Assembly (NCBI RefSeq): GCF_016808095.1
Contig: NC_068979.1
Coordinates: 12,822,501 to 12,886,500, forward strand
Direction of reading: 5' to 3'
Length of the DNA: 64,000 nucleotides
Source: Vigna angularis
Taxonomy: Eukaryota > Streptophyta > Magnoliopsida > Fabales > Fabaceae
Of this stretch, positions 36,647 to 47,125 are shown piece after piece; positions within the stretch are counted from its first letter, which is position 1, and each line of letters begins with the position of its first letter. The notes below the pieces were generated by a model. The model was not told the origin of the DNA and made no database searches. It worked only from the letters and a program-made list of their open reading frames with translations. The position numbers were made by a program, and so were the translations under genes.

Positions 36647-36781
36647 GTCAAGCTAATAACGTTAAAAGAGCGCTTGCTGGGAGGCAACCTAGTGATTTAA
36701 GAACTTTTAATTTTTGTTTTGGTGATGTAATTTTGAACTTTTGGGTATTTTTGTTTTTGTTATAAGTTTGTTACAGGATTT

Positions 36782-36890
36782 ACATCTACTGATGGATGTT
36801 AGGCGGAAGAGTATCTATTGAAGGATACTATGTTTGTATACACCTACTGATGGGTGTTGGTAAGGAAAATTTGCACCTACTGAAGGGTGT
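36782..36890 (+). repeat. Array of four stem-loops with a constant loop (element C)
   Basis: Four hairpins: ACATC-TACTGATG-GATGT (36782-36799), AGTATC-TATTGAAG-GATACT (36810-36829), ACACC-TACTGATG-GGTGT (36840-36857) and GCACC-TACTGAAG-GGTGT (36873-36890, one G-U pair). The loop is nearly constant while stems differ and remain paired. The array sits between two copies of a conserved GACGTTAAA block. Element B has the equivalent array at 51743-51813. Confidence 0.8.
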
Positions 36891-37199
36891 TGGAGGATTT
36901 TGGGTCAGGCTCGTGACGTTAAACAAGCGCTACTTGGGAGGCAACCCAGTTGATTGATTTTATCTGTATTGTTTGTTTTGATTCTGCTTTAGTTGCATAA
37001 TAGGGTTGTGCATGAGTAATTTGAAAATTTTATTGCATGAAGCCAGTGAGGGGTATGTTTAGGACGCATTTAGGTTAAGCTAAGGAGAAGGAGGGCACTT
37101 CCCGTAAGTGCCGCTGAGCGGAAAACTACCGCTGAGCGGTAGTGTCGCAGAAGGGGCTTGGGTTGCCCCTCAGCGGGACCCGAGCCCATTAGGGGTATT

Positions 37200-37459
37200 T
37201 TTATACCCTAAGCTGCGCATTGGCCTCTCCTTTTAGATTTTTCTCTGCACACACAATCCTACATACCTTTTCAAAGGTTCTCCACATCTTTTCCCTCTTC
37301 CCTCTTGAGAAAATCTCCCTTTCACTCACTGTCTCACTAGTTTTCCATCTAAGTTTGGGGTTGAGAGAGAGCATCATTGAAGGGGCTGATTTCTTCATTG
37401 TGGTTTACTAATGCTTAACAATGTATCTTTTGGTTTTGTGAATTATGTTTGATGCAGGG
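37200..37459 (+). promoter_or_regulatory. Conserved leader and TATA-like palindrome before the downstream ORF (element C)
   Basis: GGTATTTTTATACC, an imperfect palindrome containing TATTTTTATA, is followed by a pyrimidine-rich stretch and then the stub ORF. Element B keeps the same order at about 51450-50879 on the minus strand. It could be a promoter or a splice-acceptor region for the downstream ORF; the sequence does not decide. Confidence 0.4.
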
Positions 37460-37537
37460 ATGGCCTCCTCATCGGGCAAAAAGAATCAAGACTATAAGAT
37501 CCAAGAAGAGGAGGATACAGATGATAGCTCAGATTGA
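37460..37537 (+). pseudogene. 25-codon stub of the downstream (transposase_32-like) ORF in element C
   Basis: It reads M-A-S-S-S-G-K-K, a short linker, then E-E-E-D-T-D-D-S-S-D and stop. The first residues equal the start and the last equal the end of the element B ORF (50878 to 49672), so more than 1.1 kb of coding sequence has been deleted in frame. The hairpin with a 9-bp stem follows directly. Confidence 0.85.
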
Positions 37538-37549
37538 TGAGGAGATTGA

Positions 37550-37575
37550 GATAGCATTTACTGATGAATGCTATC
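37550..37575 (+). repeat. 9-bp perfect stem-loop after the stub ORF (element C)
   Basis: GATAGCATT-TACTGATG-AATGCTATC, the same loop as in the upstream array. It is identical in element B at 49635-49660. Confidence 0.9.
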
Positions 37576-37579
37576 ATAA

Positions 37580-38803
37580 TTAGAGCAGAACTTATGCTTT
37601 TTTTTGGTTTAGTGTTCTGTACTTATTTACTTTTGTTTTAGAATAAGGTTGATGTACTCTATTGGAAACCTGGTTTGTTATGATGGTTTGCTATTGACTG
37701 TGATTGTGTGATAAGTAATGCTTGATGATGATTATTGATTGATTGATGTTGAGATAGATGTGCACATAAAATGCTTATACACGTGATTCACAAGCTTTGT
37801 GAACAAATGCAGGATATTATGATTGTGATTGTGAGATTAAGCAGGATGTGTATGTCAAATGTGAATGAGCTTATATGTGAGGTTTTGAGCTCCAGAGTTT
37901 TTATTGATTAAATGCTATTACTTTGGAAACATGAATGATTTTGCCCAGGTTTTCTATGATTGAATCAATTGCTCGTTTTGCATCATATGATCAAGGCCGT
38001 TTGTTGGAACCCTTTTTTATTGGCCAAATTCATAAAGTTAGCCCATTAAAAGAGAACACTTTGTGTTCTATCCTTTGAACCCTTAGCCTTGAACATAAAT
38101 TGAAAACCCTTGTTGAAAAGCTTTACCTTGAGTTAAGTAGAAGATCTTGTGTGGTATTGTTAAATGTTCAAGTTTGGGGTTGTTGGGAAAACATGAAAAA
38201 GTAAAAGCATTGAGCTAAGAATATGCAAAGAAAAAATAGAAAGAAAAGAAAAGAAAAGAAGAAGCAAAGCTCAATGCAAAAGAAAGTTGGGAAAAATAAG
38301 AATAATTGTGTTGTTATGATTCTCTTAACTCAAGGATTTTGTGATCCAGAAAAACCAATTTTCTTGTTAGCCCAGCCACATTATAAGCCATTGAAAAGTC
38401 CTTGTGATGATGCATGCTTGTGAATGTTTTTGATTATGGTAAAATGAAAGGCAAAGTTGATTCATGTGACATTGTGATAGTGGAGTGAATGAGTGATTAC
38501 CTCTTATACACTTGTGTGAGTGAAACACTTTAACTGGTGAGGAAGTATTCCATGAGCACATGAACATCCATGCTTAATTGATAGATCATTCATGAAAAAT
38601 AGCATTTGTTGAATATTAACTGACTTTGTGAAACACTAAAGCATGTGCACATCTTGAGTGAAATCTTGGTCATAAGTTTGATTGAAGTTTTTACTTATCT
38701 TGAAAAGAAGATTTTTGAATGAGTGAACCATCATATGAATTGGTAGAAGATTGAGTTACATCTTGTTTGCTTGAGGACAAGCAAAGTTCTAAGTTTGGGG
38801 TTG
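37580..38803 (+). other. Element C 3' non-coding region and polypurine tract
   Basis: No gene; counterpart of 33241-34062 plus 40111-40562 in A. It ends AAGTTTGGGGTTG before the 3' LTR, the likely polypurine tract. A repetitive AAAGAAAAG stretch lies at 38235-38265. Confidence 0.8.
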
Positions 38804-40110
38804 TGATAACAGTTGAAAAACTGTTATTTTCATGCTTAAAATTGATACTAAAAGCAACCTTTATACTTAGAAACTAGCTTGAAATCATGCTTTTATTCAT
38901 ATTTTCAGAAATAAGAGAGCTGGACAGGTTTATGCTTGATTTCAGTGGTTTTGTGCAGGTTTTAAGGTGAATTTGGTGAAAGAAGTGAAGAAGGAGAGAA
39001 AGGGAATCAGAAAAGACATCAAAAAGTGCAAAAGGAGGAGCCGCAACTACCGCTCAGCGACAGTTTACCGCTGAGCGGCACTCAGGAAGTCACGTTGGAT
39101 CCGCTGAGGGGCGAAATGGCCGCTGAGGGGAAGAACCGAGCTTGCGCACTTACCGCTGAGCGGTGCTTTACCGCTGAGCGACACACTTATGGGCTTGGGC
39201 CTAATTTTTCTGTAATTTACGAATAGTATATAAGCTTTAGGGTTTCCTAGGGTTGGTATCTTTGGCTGTGACGAAGCAAATACTCTCTCTTCCACCCCTT
39301 TGGAGGAGGATCTTGGATGCTCAGGCTACCTCTTCACCTTTTTTGGGTTTTATCTTTCCTTATTTCATTATTGTTCATCTAGTTTCACCATGAATATGAT
39401 GAACTAAACCTTGTATTGTTGTTGGGGAATCAATGTAGTCTTATGAAACTCTCATATATGGAATTTGTTTTTACATCTTATATTTAAGACCTATGCTTTC
39501 TTTCATCATTAGTTAGGGTTTTTCTTCTTTGCTCAATGCTTGCTTTGTTTAACTCATTCATTGCATGATTATTGATTTTGTCGATACGGAAACGTACGGG
39601 GAAGTCTAGATCTGGGGAATTTCTCCCAATAGTATATTGGTTACCGTTAAGCTCCTGCGCTGAATGAACTAATTATTAGGAATGCTAGGAATCGTATGAA
39701 CTCGTAATTAGGGAGAAGCCTTCTTGAAAGGTAATTTAGAGAGTGACATTAACAATGATGAATTGAATGTTGAATTCCTAAAATATATGAGAGTGGATAA
39801 GATGAAATTGATAAACCCCAACAACATACTCATCCATATATTCCATTGAAAGTATTTGTATTTTTGTTTTAGCCATTGATCAACCTCATGCATACATGTT
39901 TATTTTCGTCTTTTGCATAGTAAAATCCAATTATTTCGTTCTTAAGTCTTAGCTAATCAACGAATCACATAACTAAACTAGGCCGTGAGTCCTTTGGGAG
40001 AACGATACTTGGTCTTACCAAGTTTATTACTTGAAACGATTCGGTCATACTTGCCGATTGTAAAACAAGTTTGTGACGCCGTATTTCGGTGTTCATAAAT
40101 TTGTCCATCA
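38804..40110 (+). repeat. Element C 3' LTR
   Basis: Same length and ends as the 5' LTR. The palindromes at 39149 and 39170 are clearer here than in the 5' copy (CCGCTGAGCGG intact). Confidence 0.95.
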
Positions 40111-40562
40111 ATCATATAATGCAAACAAGCAATTGATTCAATCATAGAAAACCTGGGCAAAGTTATTCATGCTTCCAAAGTAATAGCACTCAATCAAAAA
40201 AATTCTGGAGCTCAAAACCTCACATATAAGCTCATTCACATTCCACATGTACACATCCTGCTTAGCATCATAATCATAATCACAACATCATGCATTTGTT
40301 CACAAAGGTTGTGAATCACCTGTATAAGCATATAATGTGTACATCTCAACATCAATCAATATCAAAGCATTATCAAGCATTACTTATCAAACACCAATTA
40401 TAAGCAAACCATCATAACAGACAAAGTTTCCAATTGAGTACATCAAACCCTATTCTAAAACACAAATAAATAAGTTCAGAAAACCAAACAAAAACATAAG
40501 TAAATCAACTGGGTTGCCTCCCAGGTAGCGCTTGTTTAACGTCACGAGCCTGACCCGAAATT
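40111..40562 (-). other. Element A 3' non-coding region (proximal part)
   Basis: It resumes the sequence interrupted at 34062. At 40505-40555 it holds one conserved block (GGTTGCCTCCCAGGTAGCGC followed by TTGTTTAACGTCACG) right after the integrase stop. Compared with B, about 2 kb holding the downstream ORF is absent; the join lies near 40495-40505. Confidence 0.8.
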
Positions 40563-41843
40563 TCAAGGATCAACCAACTGCATCATTGTGGACAACTGTT
40601 GCACTTCTCCCCTTAAGTAGGGTTTGAGACGTTGACCGTTCACCACCCAGCTTTTCTGTGGATCATCAACGGCTGGATTAAATATTTCAATTGCTCCATG
40701 TGGATGCACTCCTTTCACTACAAATGGTCCTGACCATTTTGTCTTCAATTTCCCAAGGAATATCTTTAATCTTGAATTGAATAATAGTACCTGTTGTCCT
40801 GGATTAAAAACTTTATTTACCAGCTTCCTGTCATGATAGAATTTGATCTTATCTTTATAGGCCTTGGATGAATCATATGCATGTAGTCGCATTTCTTCAA
40901 GCTCCAGAATCTGCCTTCTGCGTGTGCTTTGAGTTTCATGAGGATCAAAATTCAAAAATTTCAAAGCCCACAGCGCTTTATGCTCCAACTCTACTGGCAA
41001 ATGACATACTTTCCCATAGACTAATTGAAACGGTGATAATCCCATAGACGTCTTCATTGCTGTTCTATAAGCCCAAAGAGCATCATCCAACTTTAGTGAC
41101 CAATCCTTTCTTGATGATGTCACTGTTTTTTCCAGGATCCTTTTTATTTCTCTGATAGATACCTCAACTTGTCCATTGGTTTGTGGATGATAAGGTGCAA
41201 CTACCTTATGTTTCACTCCATAATGTTTGAGTACTTTTTCTAGCTGATAATTGCAAAAATGAGATCCCCCATCACTAATCAACACTCTTGGAGTTCCAAA
41301 ATGCAAAAATATCTGCTTCTTCAGAAATTTAATTACTGTGCTAGCATCATTTTTAGGACAAGCCAATGCTTCCACCCATTTACTCACATAATCTACTGCC
41401 ACCAAAATATACTCATTGTTGAAAGATGAAGGAAAGGGTCCCACAAAGTCAATACCCCAACAATCAAAAATCTCAACCTCTAAAATGCCTTGTAATGGCA
41501 TCTCATGACGTTTAGTGATCGTCCCTGCTCTTTGACACTTATCACAATTTTTAGCATGATTATGAGCATCTTTAAATAAAGTTGGCCAATAAAATCCTGA
41601 TTGAAGAACTTTTGTTGCTGTTCTTTCTCCATTAAAATGTCCCCCGTAAGGTGAATCATGACAATGCCAGAGAATCCCTTCTGCTTCTTCATTTGTCACA
41701 CATCTCCTCAAAAGCTTATCTGCTCCAATCTTGAACAAATAAGGATCATCCCAGACAAACTTCTTGGCGTCATGCAGAAATTTCTTTCTTTGTTGCCATG
41801 TTAAATCTCCTGGCATGACCCTTGCAGCTTTGAAATTAGCCAT
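40563..41843 (-). pseudogene. Integrase part of element A pol
   Basis: The zinc-binding end ([25 protein letters not shown]) is followed by the core DDE domain: D in IDFVGPFP, D in ISDGGSHFC and E in GQVEVSIRE. The C-terminal region ends [14 protein letters not shown]. The frame is continuous with the RT part but separated by one TAG codon (about 41859-41861). Integrase joins cDNA to the genome. The catalytic residues are intact; the stop between RT and integrase is the lesion. Confidence 0.9.
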
Positions 41844-41861
41844 ATCAGCAAACCATGGCCT

Positions 41862-43433
41862 CTACTGAATATACATGAGTGCTTCATCTGAAAAAGATTC
41901 CCAGATTTCTGATTCCTTCCTAGTAACCTCCTTGTTGACTAATCGTGATAAATGATCAGCAATCAGATTCTCACTCCCTTTCTTATCACGGATTTCCACA
42001 TCAAATTCTTGCAAGAGTAGTACCCATCTAATCAGGCGTGGCTTAGAATCTGGCTTTGTCAACAAGTACTTGATAGCTGCATGATCTGTATAAATAATCA
42101 CCTTAGACCCAATAAGATAAGGTCTAAATTTTTCTAAAGCATACACTATAGCTAGAAATTCTTTTTCTGTGGTAGCATAATTCAACTGAGCATCATTCAG
42201 AACTTTGCTGGCATAATAAATTGGATGAAAAACCCGCTCTGTTCGCTGGCCAAGAACAACTCCTATTGCATAATCACTTGCATCACACATTAGCTTGAAA
42301 TTTTTATTCCAATCTGGAGCTATAATTATTGGCGCTGACACTAACTTGCTCTTCAATATATCGAAAGCTTTCAAACATTCTTCATTCATCACAAACGAAG
42401 CATCCTTCATAAGAAGATTACTCAATGGTTTAGAAATTTTTGAGAAATCTTTAATGAATCTTCTATAAAATCCAGCATGACCTAGAAAACTTCTGATCCC
42501 CCTTACATTTGTTGGTGGAGGTAATTTCTCAATGACTTCCACTTTTGCTTTATCTACCTCAATCCATTTAGCAGAAATTTTATGTCCCAGCACAATTCCT
42601 TCCTTCACCATAAAATGACATTTCTCCCAATTAAGAACAAGATTTGTCTGAACACATCTTTTGAGAACAGTGTCCAAATTCGCCAAACACCTTTGGAAAG
42701 AATTTCCAAAGACTGAAAAATCATCCATGAAGACTTCAATACACTTTTCTAAGAGATCTGCGAAAATTGTCTGCATACACCTTTGAAAAGTAGCTGGAGC
42801 ATTACACAATCCAAATGGCATCTTCCTATAAGCAAAAATACCAAAAGGACAAGTAAAAGTTGTCTTCTCTTGGTCTTTTGGATCTACCACAATTTGATTA
42901 TATCCAGAATATCCATCTAAGAAGCAATAGAAAGCTTGACCTGCTAATCTTTCTAACATCTGGTCCATGAAAGGAAGAGGAAAATGATCCTTCCTAGTGG
43001 CTTTATTTAGCTTTCTGTAATAAATGCACATTCGTCATCCAGTAACTGTCCGAGTGGGAATAAGTTCATTCTTATCATTGTGAATTACTATCATGCCGCC
43101 TTTCTTTGGAACCACCTGAACTGGACTTACCCATTCGCTGTCAGAGATTGGATAAATAATACCAGCTTCTAAAAGTTTCAACACTTCTTTTCTAACCACC
43201 TCCTTCATTACAGGGTTTAGCCTTCTCTGTGATTGAGCACTCGGTCTATAGTCCTCTTCCATAAAGATTTTATGCATACAATAAGTTGGGCTAATACCTT
43301 TAAGATATGATATTGACCACCCAATTACTCCTTTATTAGCTTTCAGAATTTCTATCAACTGTTCTTCTTCTTGTAAAGACAAAGAATTACTGATGATAAC
43401 CGGCTTTTTTTCATCTTCTTTTAGAAAAAACAT
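41862..43433 (-). pseudogene. Reverse transcriptase and RNase H part of element A pol
   Basis: It reads EAGIIYPISDSEWVSPVQVVPKKGG, a TGA at 43032-43034 (in place of Trp before RMC), then [38 protein letters not shown] and active site FMDDFSVF. RNase H follows ([34 protein letters not shown]). One conserved Asp in the 'C-I-D-Y-R-K-L-N' motif is Tyr here. With the stop and this change, activity is doubtful. Confidence 0.9.
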
Positions 43434-44490
43434 ACTTCAGATGTGCTGGAAGTCTTTTTAATTCTGGCTTCTTCGCTTTGACTTCTTCTTCCTTATCAAT
43501 TATTTCAAATTTTGTATCCTCCACTGGAATCTTCTTCAATGTTTCCAAGTTCATCACACATTCTTCAATTAATCTTTCTTCTCCTTCATCTAGATTTTCA
43601 CAAGCATCAATGAGAGTTTTTTCTAATGGAGAAACAGACCGCACCATCTTTTCTTGTATCATACAAACTTCATCAAGTTCGTCAAATTGAAAACATGCTT
43701 TATCATCATTTGGATATGCCATGGCTTTGAATACGTCAAAGGTGACTTCTTCATCATGAACTCTCAATTTAAGCTTACCATTCTCCACATCAATTAACAC
43801 TCTAGCAGTCTTCATAAAAGGTCTCCCAAGAATGAGAGGTACATCACTATTCTCTTCCATCTCCATTACAATAAAATCTACTGGGAATACAAACTTATCA
43901 ACCTTCACTAAAACATCTTCAATCACTCCATATGGATATTTAAGTGATCTATCTTCCAGTTGAAGAGCCATTCTGGTAGGTTTGATTTCCAATCCCTCAA
44001 TTTGTTTACACATAGATATCGGCATTAAATTAATGCTAGCTCCCAAATCAATCAATGCTCTTCCAACTTCCAAATCTCCTATGGTGCACGGAATATTGAA
44101 GCTTCCTGGATCTTTAAGCTTAGGAGGTAATTTTTGTATGATTGCACTGCAGTTGCCCTGTACTTGGATAGTCTCCTTCTCAATGTATTTGTTTTTCTTT
44201 GTAAGGAGTTCCTTCAAAAATTTTGCATATGCTGGCATCTGCTGCAATGCTTCAGAGAATGGTATAGTAATCTCCAATTTTTTAAACAACTCCATGAATC
44301 TTTCCAACTGTTTTTCTTTTTCCTTCCTTGAAATATTTTTTGGATAAGGAAGTGGTTTTTCAAAATCTCTTTCTTTTTGTCTCTCATCTCTCTCTTCTCT
44401 CTCTTTTTTTTTCTTTCTTTCTATCTTCTTCTTCTTTTTTCTCTCTCTCAACTCTTTCTTTCTACTCACATGTTTCTTTTTCACTCTCAT
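43411..44490 (-). pseudogene. Gag C-terminus and protease of element A
   Basis: A Lys/Glu-rich linker leads to FMELFKKLEITIPFSEALQQMP, then the aspartic protease with LIDLGASINLMPISM, LEDRSLKYPYGVIEDVLVKV, VDFIVMEMEE and LILGRPFMKTARVLIDV. It overlaps the RT frame by 23 bases in another frame; a T/A-rich run at about 43420-43435 is the likely frameshift point. Whether that is decay or a programmed shift cannot be told from one copy; decay is more likely, since relatives read through. Confidence 0.85.
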
Positions 44491-45717
44491 TTTCTTTTTC
44501 CTCTCTTTCTATTTTTCTTTCCTCTAACACCTTACCACTTCTGGTCACAATAGTCTTACACTCCTTTCTGAGATTATCATTTTTCATCTTGTCAACTATT
44601 CGATCAATATGAATCTTCATATTTTGAAATGCAGCTTCCACATTCTTACAATAAGAGGCATTCGTCTTCAAAAATTGTTGGAAAGTTTCGTCTAGTTTTG
44701 TTGTCTTCCTAGATGGAATAGGTTGCATTTGCCATATTTGCTGCTGCTGTTGAACCATTGAAACCTTTCGTATTTCCTGTGGTAATTGAGAGAGTTTCAT
44801 AATTACTTCCTCCAACTGCTGAAAAATAATCTTATTTTGTGCTAACAAGGCGTCATGGGTTTGGAGCTGTAGAACTCCTTTTTGTTGACTAAGAACTCCT
44901 CTTTCACTATTCAGCTCATTATCACTAGTAGCCATATTATCAATGATTTCTGTAGCTTCTTCTAGAGTTTTCCATTTGATGTTTCCTCTAGCTGTGGCGT
45001 CAAGCATCATCTTGGTTTGAGACCCAAATCCTGTAAGGAAAGCCAAGACTACCTTCCCTTCGTCAAACCATGTGTGGGAGTTTTTCTCAGTAAGCTTTTA
45101 TATTTGTCCCATGCATGACCTAGTGATTCCTCCATACCTTGCCTGAAAGATGAAATTTCTTGCTTTCCTTTATTTACCTTTGATTGTGGAAAGTATTTGT
45201 TTAGGAATTTTGTTACCACCTCTTCCTACTCTGTAAAGCTTCCTTCTGGAAAAGAGTTTAACCAAATCTTAGTGTTGCCTCCTAGTGAGAATGGAAACAA
45301 GCTAAGTTTGATTGCTTCGTCTGGCACCCCATTTATCTTGACTGTGTTGCAAATCTCGTTAAATGTAGTGAGGTGCTCATATAGGCTTTCGTGAGACAAC
45401 CCATTAAACTGGTTACTCTTAACCAATTGGATTAGTGCTGGTTTCACCTCCATATTAGCTGCATTGACTCTTGGTCTTGCTATGCTGTTGAAATGTTGAG
45501 GTCCAGCTACATTTGTATAATCAGCAAGAGTTCGTCTATTGTTCTCCATATTTTCAGTGCTATGGTCAGAATTTTGTGGTGATGGTTGTAACAGAGTTTC
45601 CGGAGAAGGAAAGTGTTCTCTAGATGTACGGATTCTTCTCCTCCGTCTACTCTCGTCCAAACCTTCAAGAAGAGGTTCTGCAATTTTCTTGCTCCTAGTT
45701 CGGATTGCTTCCTGCAT
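44462..45717 (-). pseudogene. Gag of element A, broken in two
   Basis: The N-terminal frame starts MQEAIRTRSKKIAEPL at 45717 and runs to 45226, holding the capsid (VKSNQFNGLSHESLYEHLTTFNEI, FPFSLGGNTKIWLNSFPEGSF). A TAG where Trp is expected ends it. Text like EEVVTKFLNKYFPQSKV continues, and after a frame change near 45050 the C-terminal frame (45046-44462) runs through AFLTGF, a Gln-rich stretch and TRSGKVLEERK. It binds and packages element RNA in active relatives. Confidence 0.85.
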
Positions 45718-45784
45718 ACACAAGAAAACAAATCCCTAAAAGAATTGGTTAGCACAAAAAGATATAAAAGAGAATATAAGATCA

Positions 45785-45990
45785 GAGATAAGAAAATAAA
45801 ATAAAAACAGAAAACAGAAAAAAAATAAAAATAGAAAACAGAAAAAAAATAAAAACAGAAAAATAAAATAAAATAAAATAAAAACTAAAAAATATAAACA
45901 GAAAATAAAAATTCGAAATTTAAATTAAAAATTCAAAAACAAGTCAAAGATAATCAATAATCAAACAAATAAACTAGTTAAACCAAGAGT
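45785..45990 (-). other. Element A leader with TAAAA repeats
   Basis: A-rich on the plus strand (AAAATAAAAACAG repeats), matching the T-rich leader of element C. No gene. Confidence 0.7.
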
Positions 45991-46007
45991 CCCCGGCAAC
46001 GGCGCCA
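45991..46007 (-). other. Element A primer-binding site
   Basis: CCCCGGCAACGGCGCCA on the plus strand, i.e. TGGCGCCGTTGCCGGGG on the element strand, the Athila-type PBS. It touches the LTR directly, without the six-base spacer and without the terminal LTR 35 bp seen in the left LTR. Confidence 0.9.
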
Positions 46008-47125
46008 CAAACTTGTTTAACAATCGGCAAGTGTGACCGAATCGTATCAAGTAATAAAACTAGGTAAGACCAAGTATCGTTTTCCCAAAGGACTCACGGC
46101 CTAGTTATTTATCTAATTTGTTGATTATTTAAGACTTGTGAACAATTGATTGTAGGTTTTTAATGCAAAAGACAGTAATTAAACATGTATGCATGAATGT
46201 GATCAACGGCAAAAAGAGTAAAACAAACACGTAATGAATTATATGGATGAGTATGTTGTTGGGGTTGTCAATTTCATCTTATCCACTCTCATATACTTTA
46301 GGAATTCATCAATCTTTTCATCAATGTTAATGTCACTCTCTAAATTACCTTGTCAAGAAGGCCTATCCTTAATTACGAGTTCATACAATTTCTAGCATTC
46401 CTAGTAATTAGTTCTGAAGTGTAGGAGCTTAAAGGCAACCAATATGCTATTGGGAGAAATTCCCCGGATCTAGACTTCCCCGTACGTTCCCATATCGACA
46501 AAATCAATAATCATGACATCGAATGAGTTAAACAATGCATGCTTTGAGCAAAGAGGAAAAACCCTAACTAATGATGAAAGAAAGGATGTATCTCAAATAA
46601 GATGTTTAAACACTAATTCCATATATGAGAGTTTCACAAGATTACATTGATTCCCCAACAACAATACAAGGTTTAGTTCACCATATTCATGGTGAAACTA
46701 GATGAACAATAATGAAAGAATGAAGGAGATAGAAAAACCCTAGAAAGAGAAAAGGAGAGCCGTCACCATCTCCCAATCTACCCCCAAGGGGTGAAATGTG
46801 TGTTTCTGCTTCCTCCCAGCCAAAGATACAAACCCTAGGAATACCTAAAGCTTATATATTATTCGTAAAATATAGAAAATTAGGCCCAAGCCCAAAATAG
46901 TGCCGCTCAGCGGTAAACTACCGCTCAACGGTAAGTGCGCGAGTTCGTTTCTTCCCCTCAGCGGCCATTTCACCCCTCAGCGGAGCTAACGTGGGTTTCT
47001 GAGTGCCGCTCAGCGGTAAACTGCCGCTCAGCGGTAAACATGATTTCAAGCTAGTTTCTAAGTGTTAAAGGTTGCTTTTAGTATCAAATTTAAGCATGAA
47101 AATAACAGTTTTTCAACTGTTATCA
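46008..47125 (-). repeat. Element A right LTR (5' LTR)
   Basis: Ends CAACTGTTATCA. It has the block missing from the left LTR but lacks about 150 bp between the palindrome pair and AACATGATTTCAAGC (join near 47035). Palindromes of the CCGCTCAGCGG type lie at 46905-47035. Confidence 0.9.

Larger units (their letters stand above)
34068..40110 (+). mobile_element. Element C: intact non-autonomous Athila-like retrotransposon
   Basis: Target duplication ATCAT at 34063-34067 and 40111-40115, exact. Both LTRs are 1307 bp (34068-35374, 38804-40110) and differ at roughly 15-20 sites by eye, mostly transitions. PBS and polypurine tract are in place. The 3.4-kb interior encodes no protease, RT or integrase, only a gag remnant and a stub of the downstream ORF. 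It is structurally complete and would need proteins from a relative such as A. It is inserted in A's 3' region in the opposite orientation. Confidence 0.95.
32451..47125 (-). mobile_element. Element A: Athila-like Ty3-gypsy retrotransposon, nested
   Basis: Target duplication AAGTG at 32446-32450 and 47126-47130, exact. Own length without the nested element C is about 8.6 kb. On the minus strand: LTR (right), PBS, gag, protease, RT, RNase H, integrase, 3' region, LTR (left). Family placement as Athila-like rests on the GGCGCC-containing PBS, the DLGAS protease, the FMDD RT and the shared 3' motifs. The left LTR is only 790 bp because about 500 bp is missing at 32900; the right LTR lacks about 150 bp near 47030 and its outermost 35 bp. 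The downstream ORF present in B is missing. Confidence 0.9.

Noticed and set aside
43411..43433. Programmed frameshift between protease and RT of element A
   Set aside because: Possible from the homopolymer, but the same element has several other lesions and only one copy is visible, so mutation is the simpler reading.
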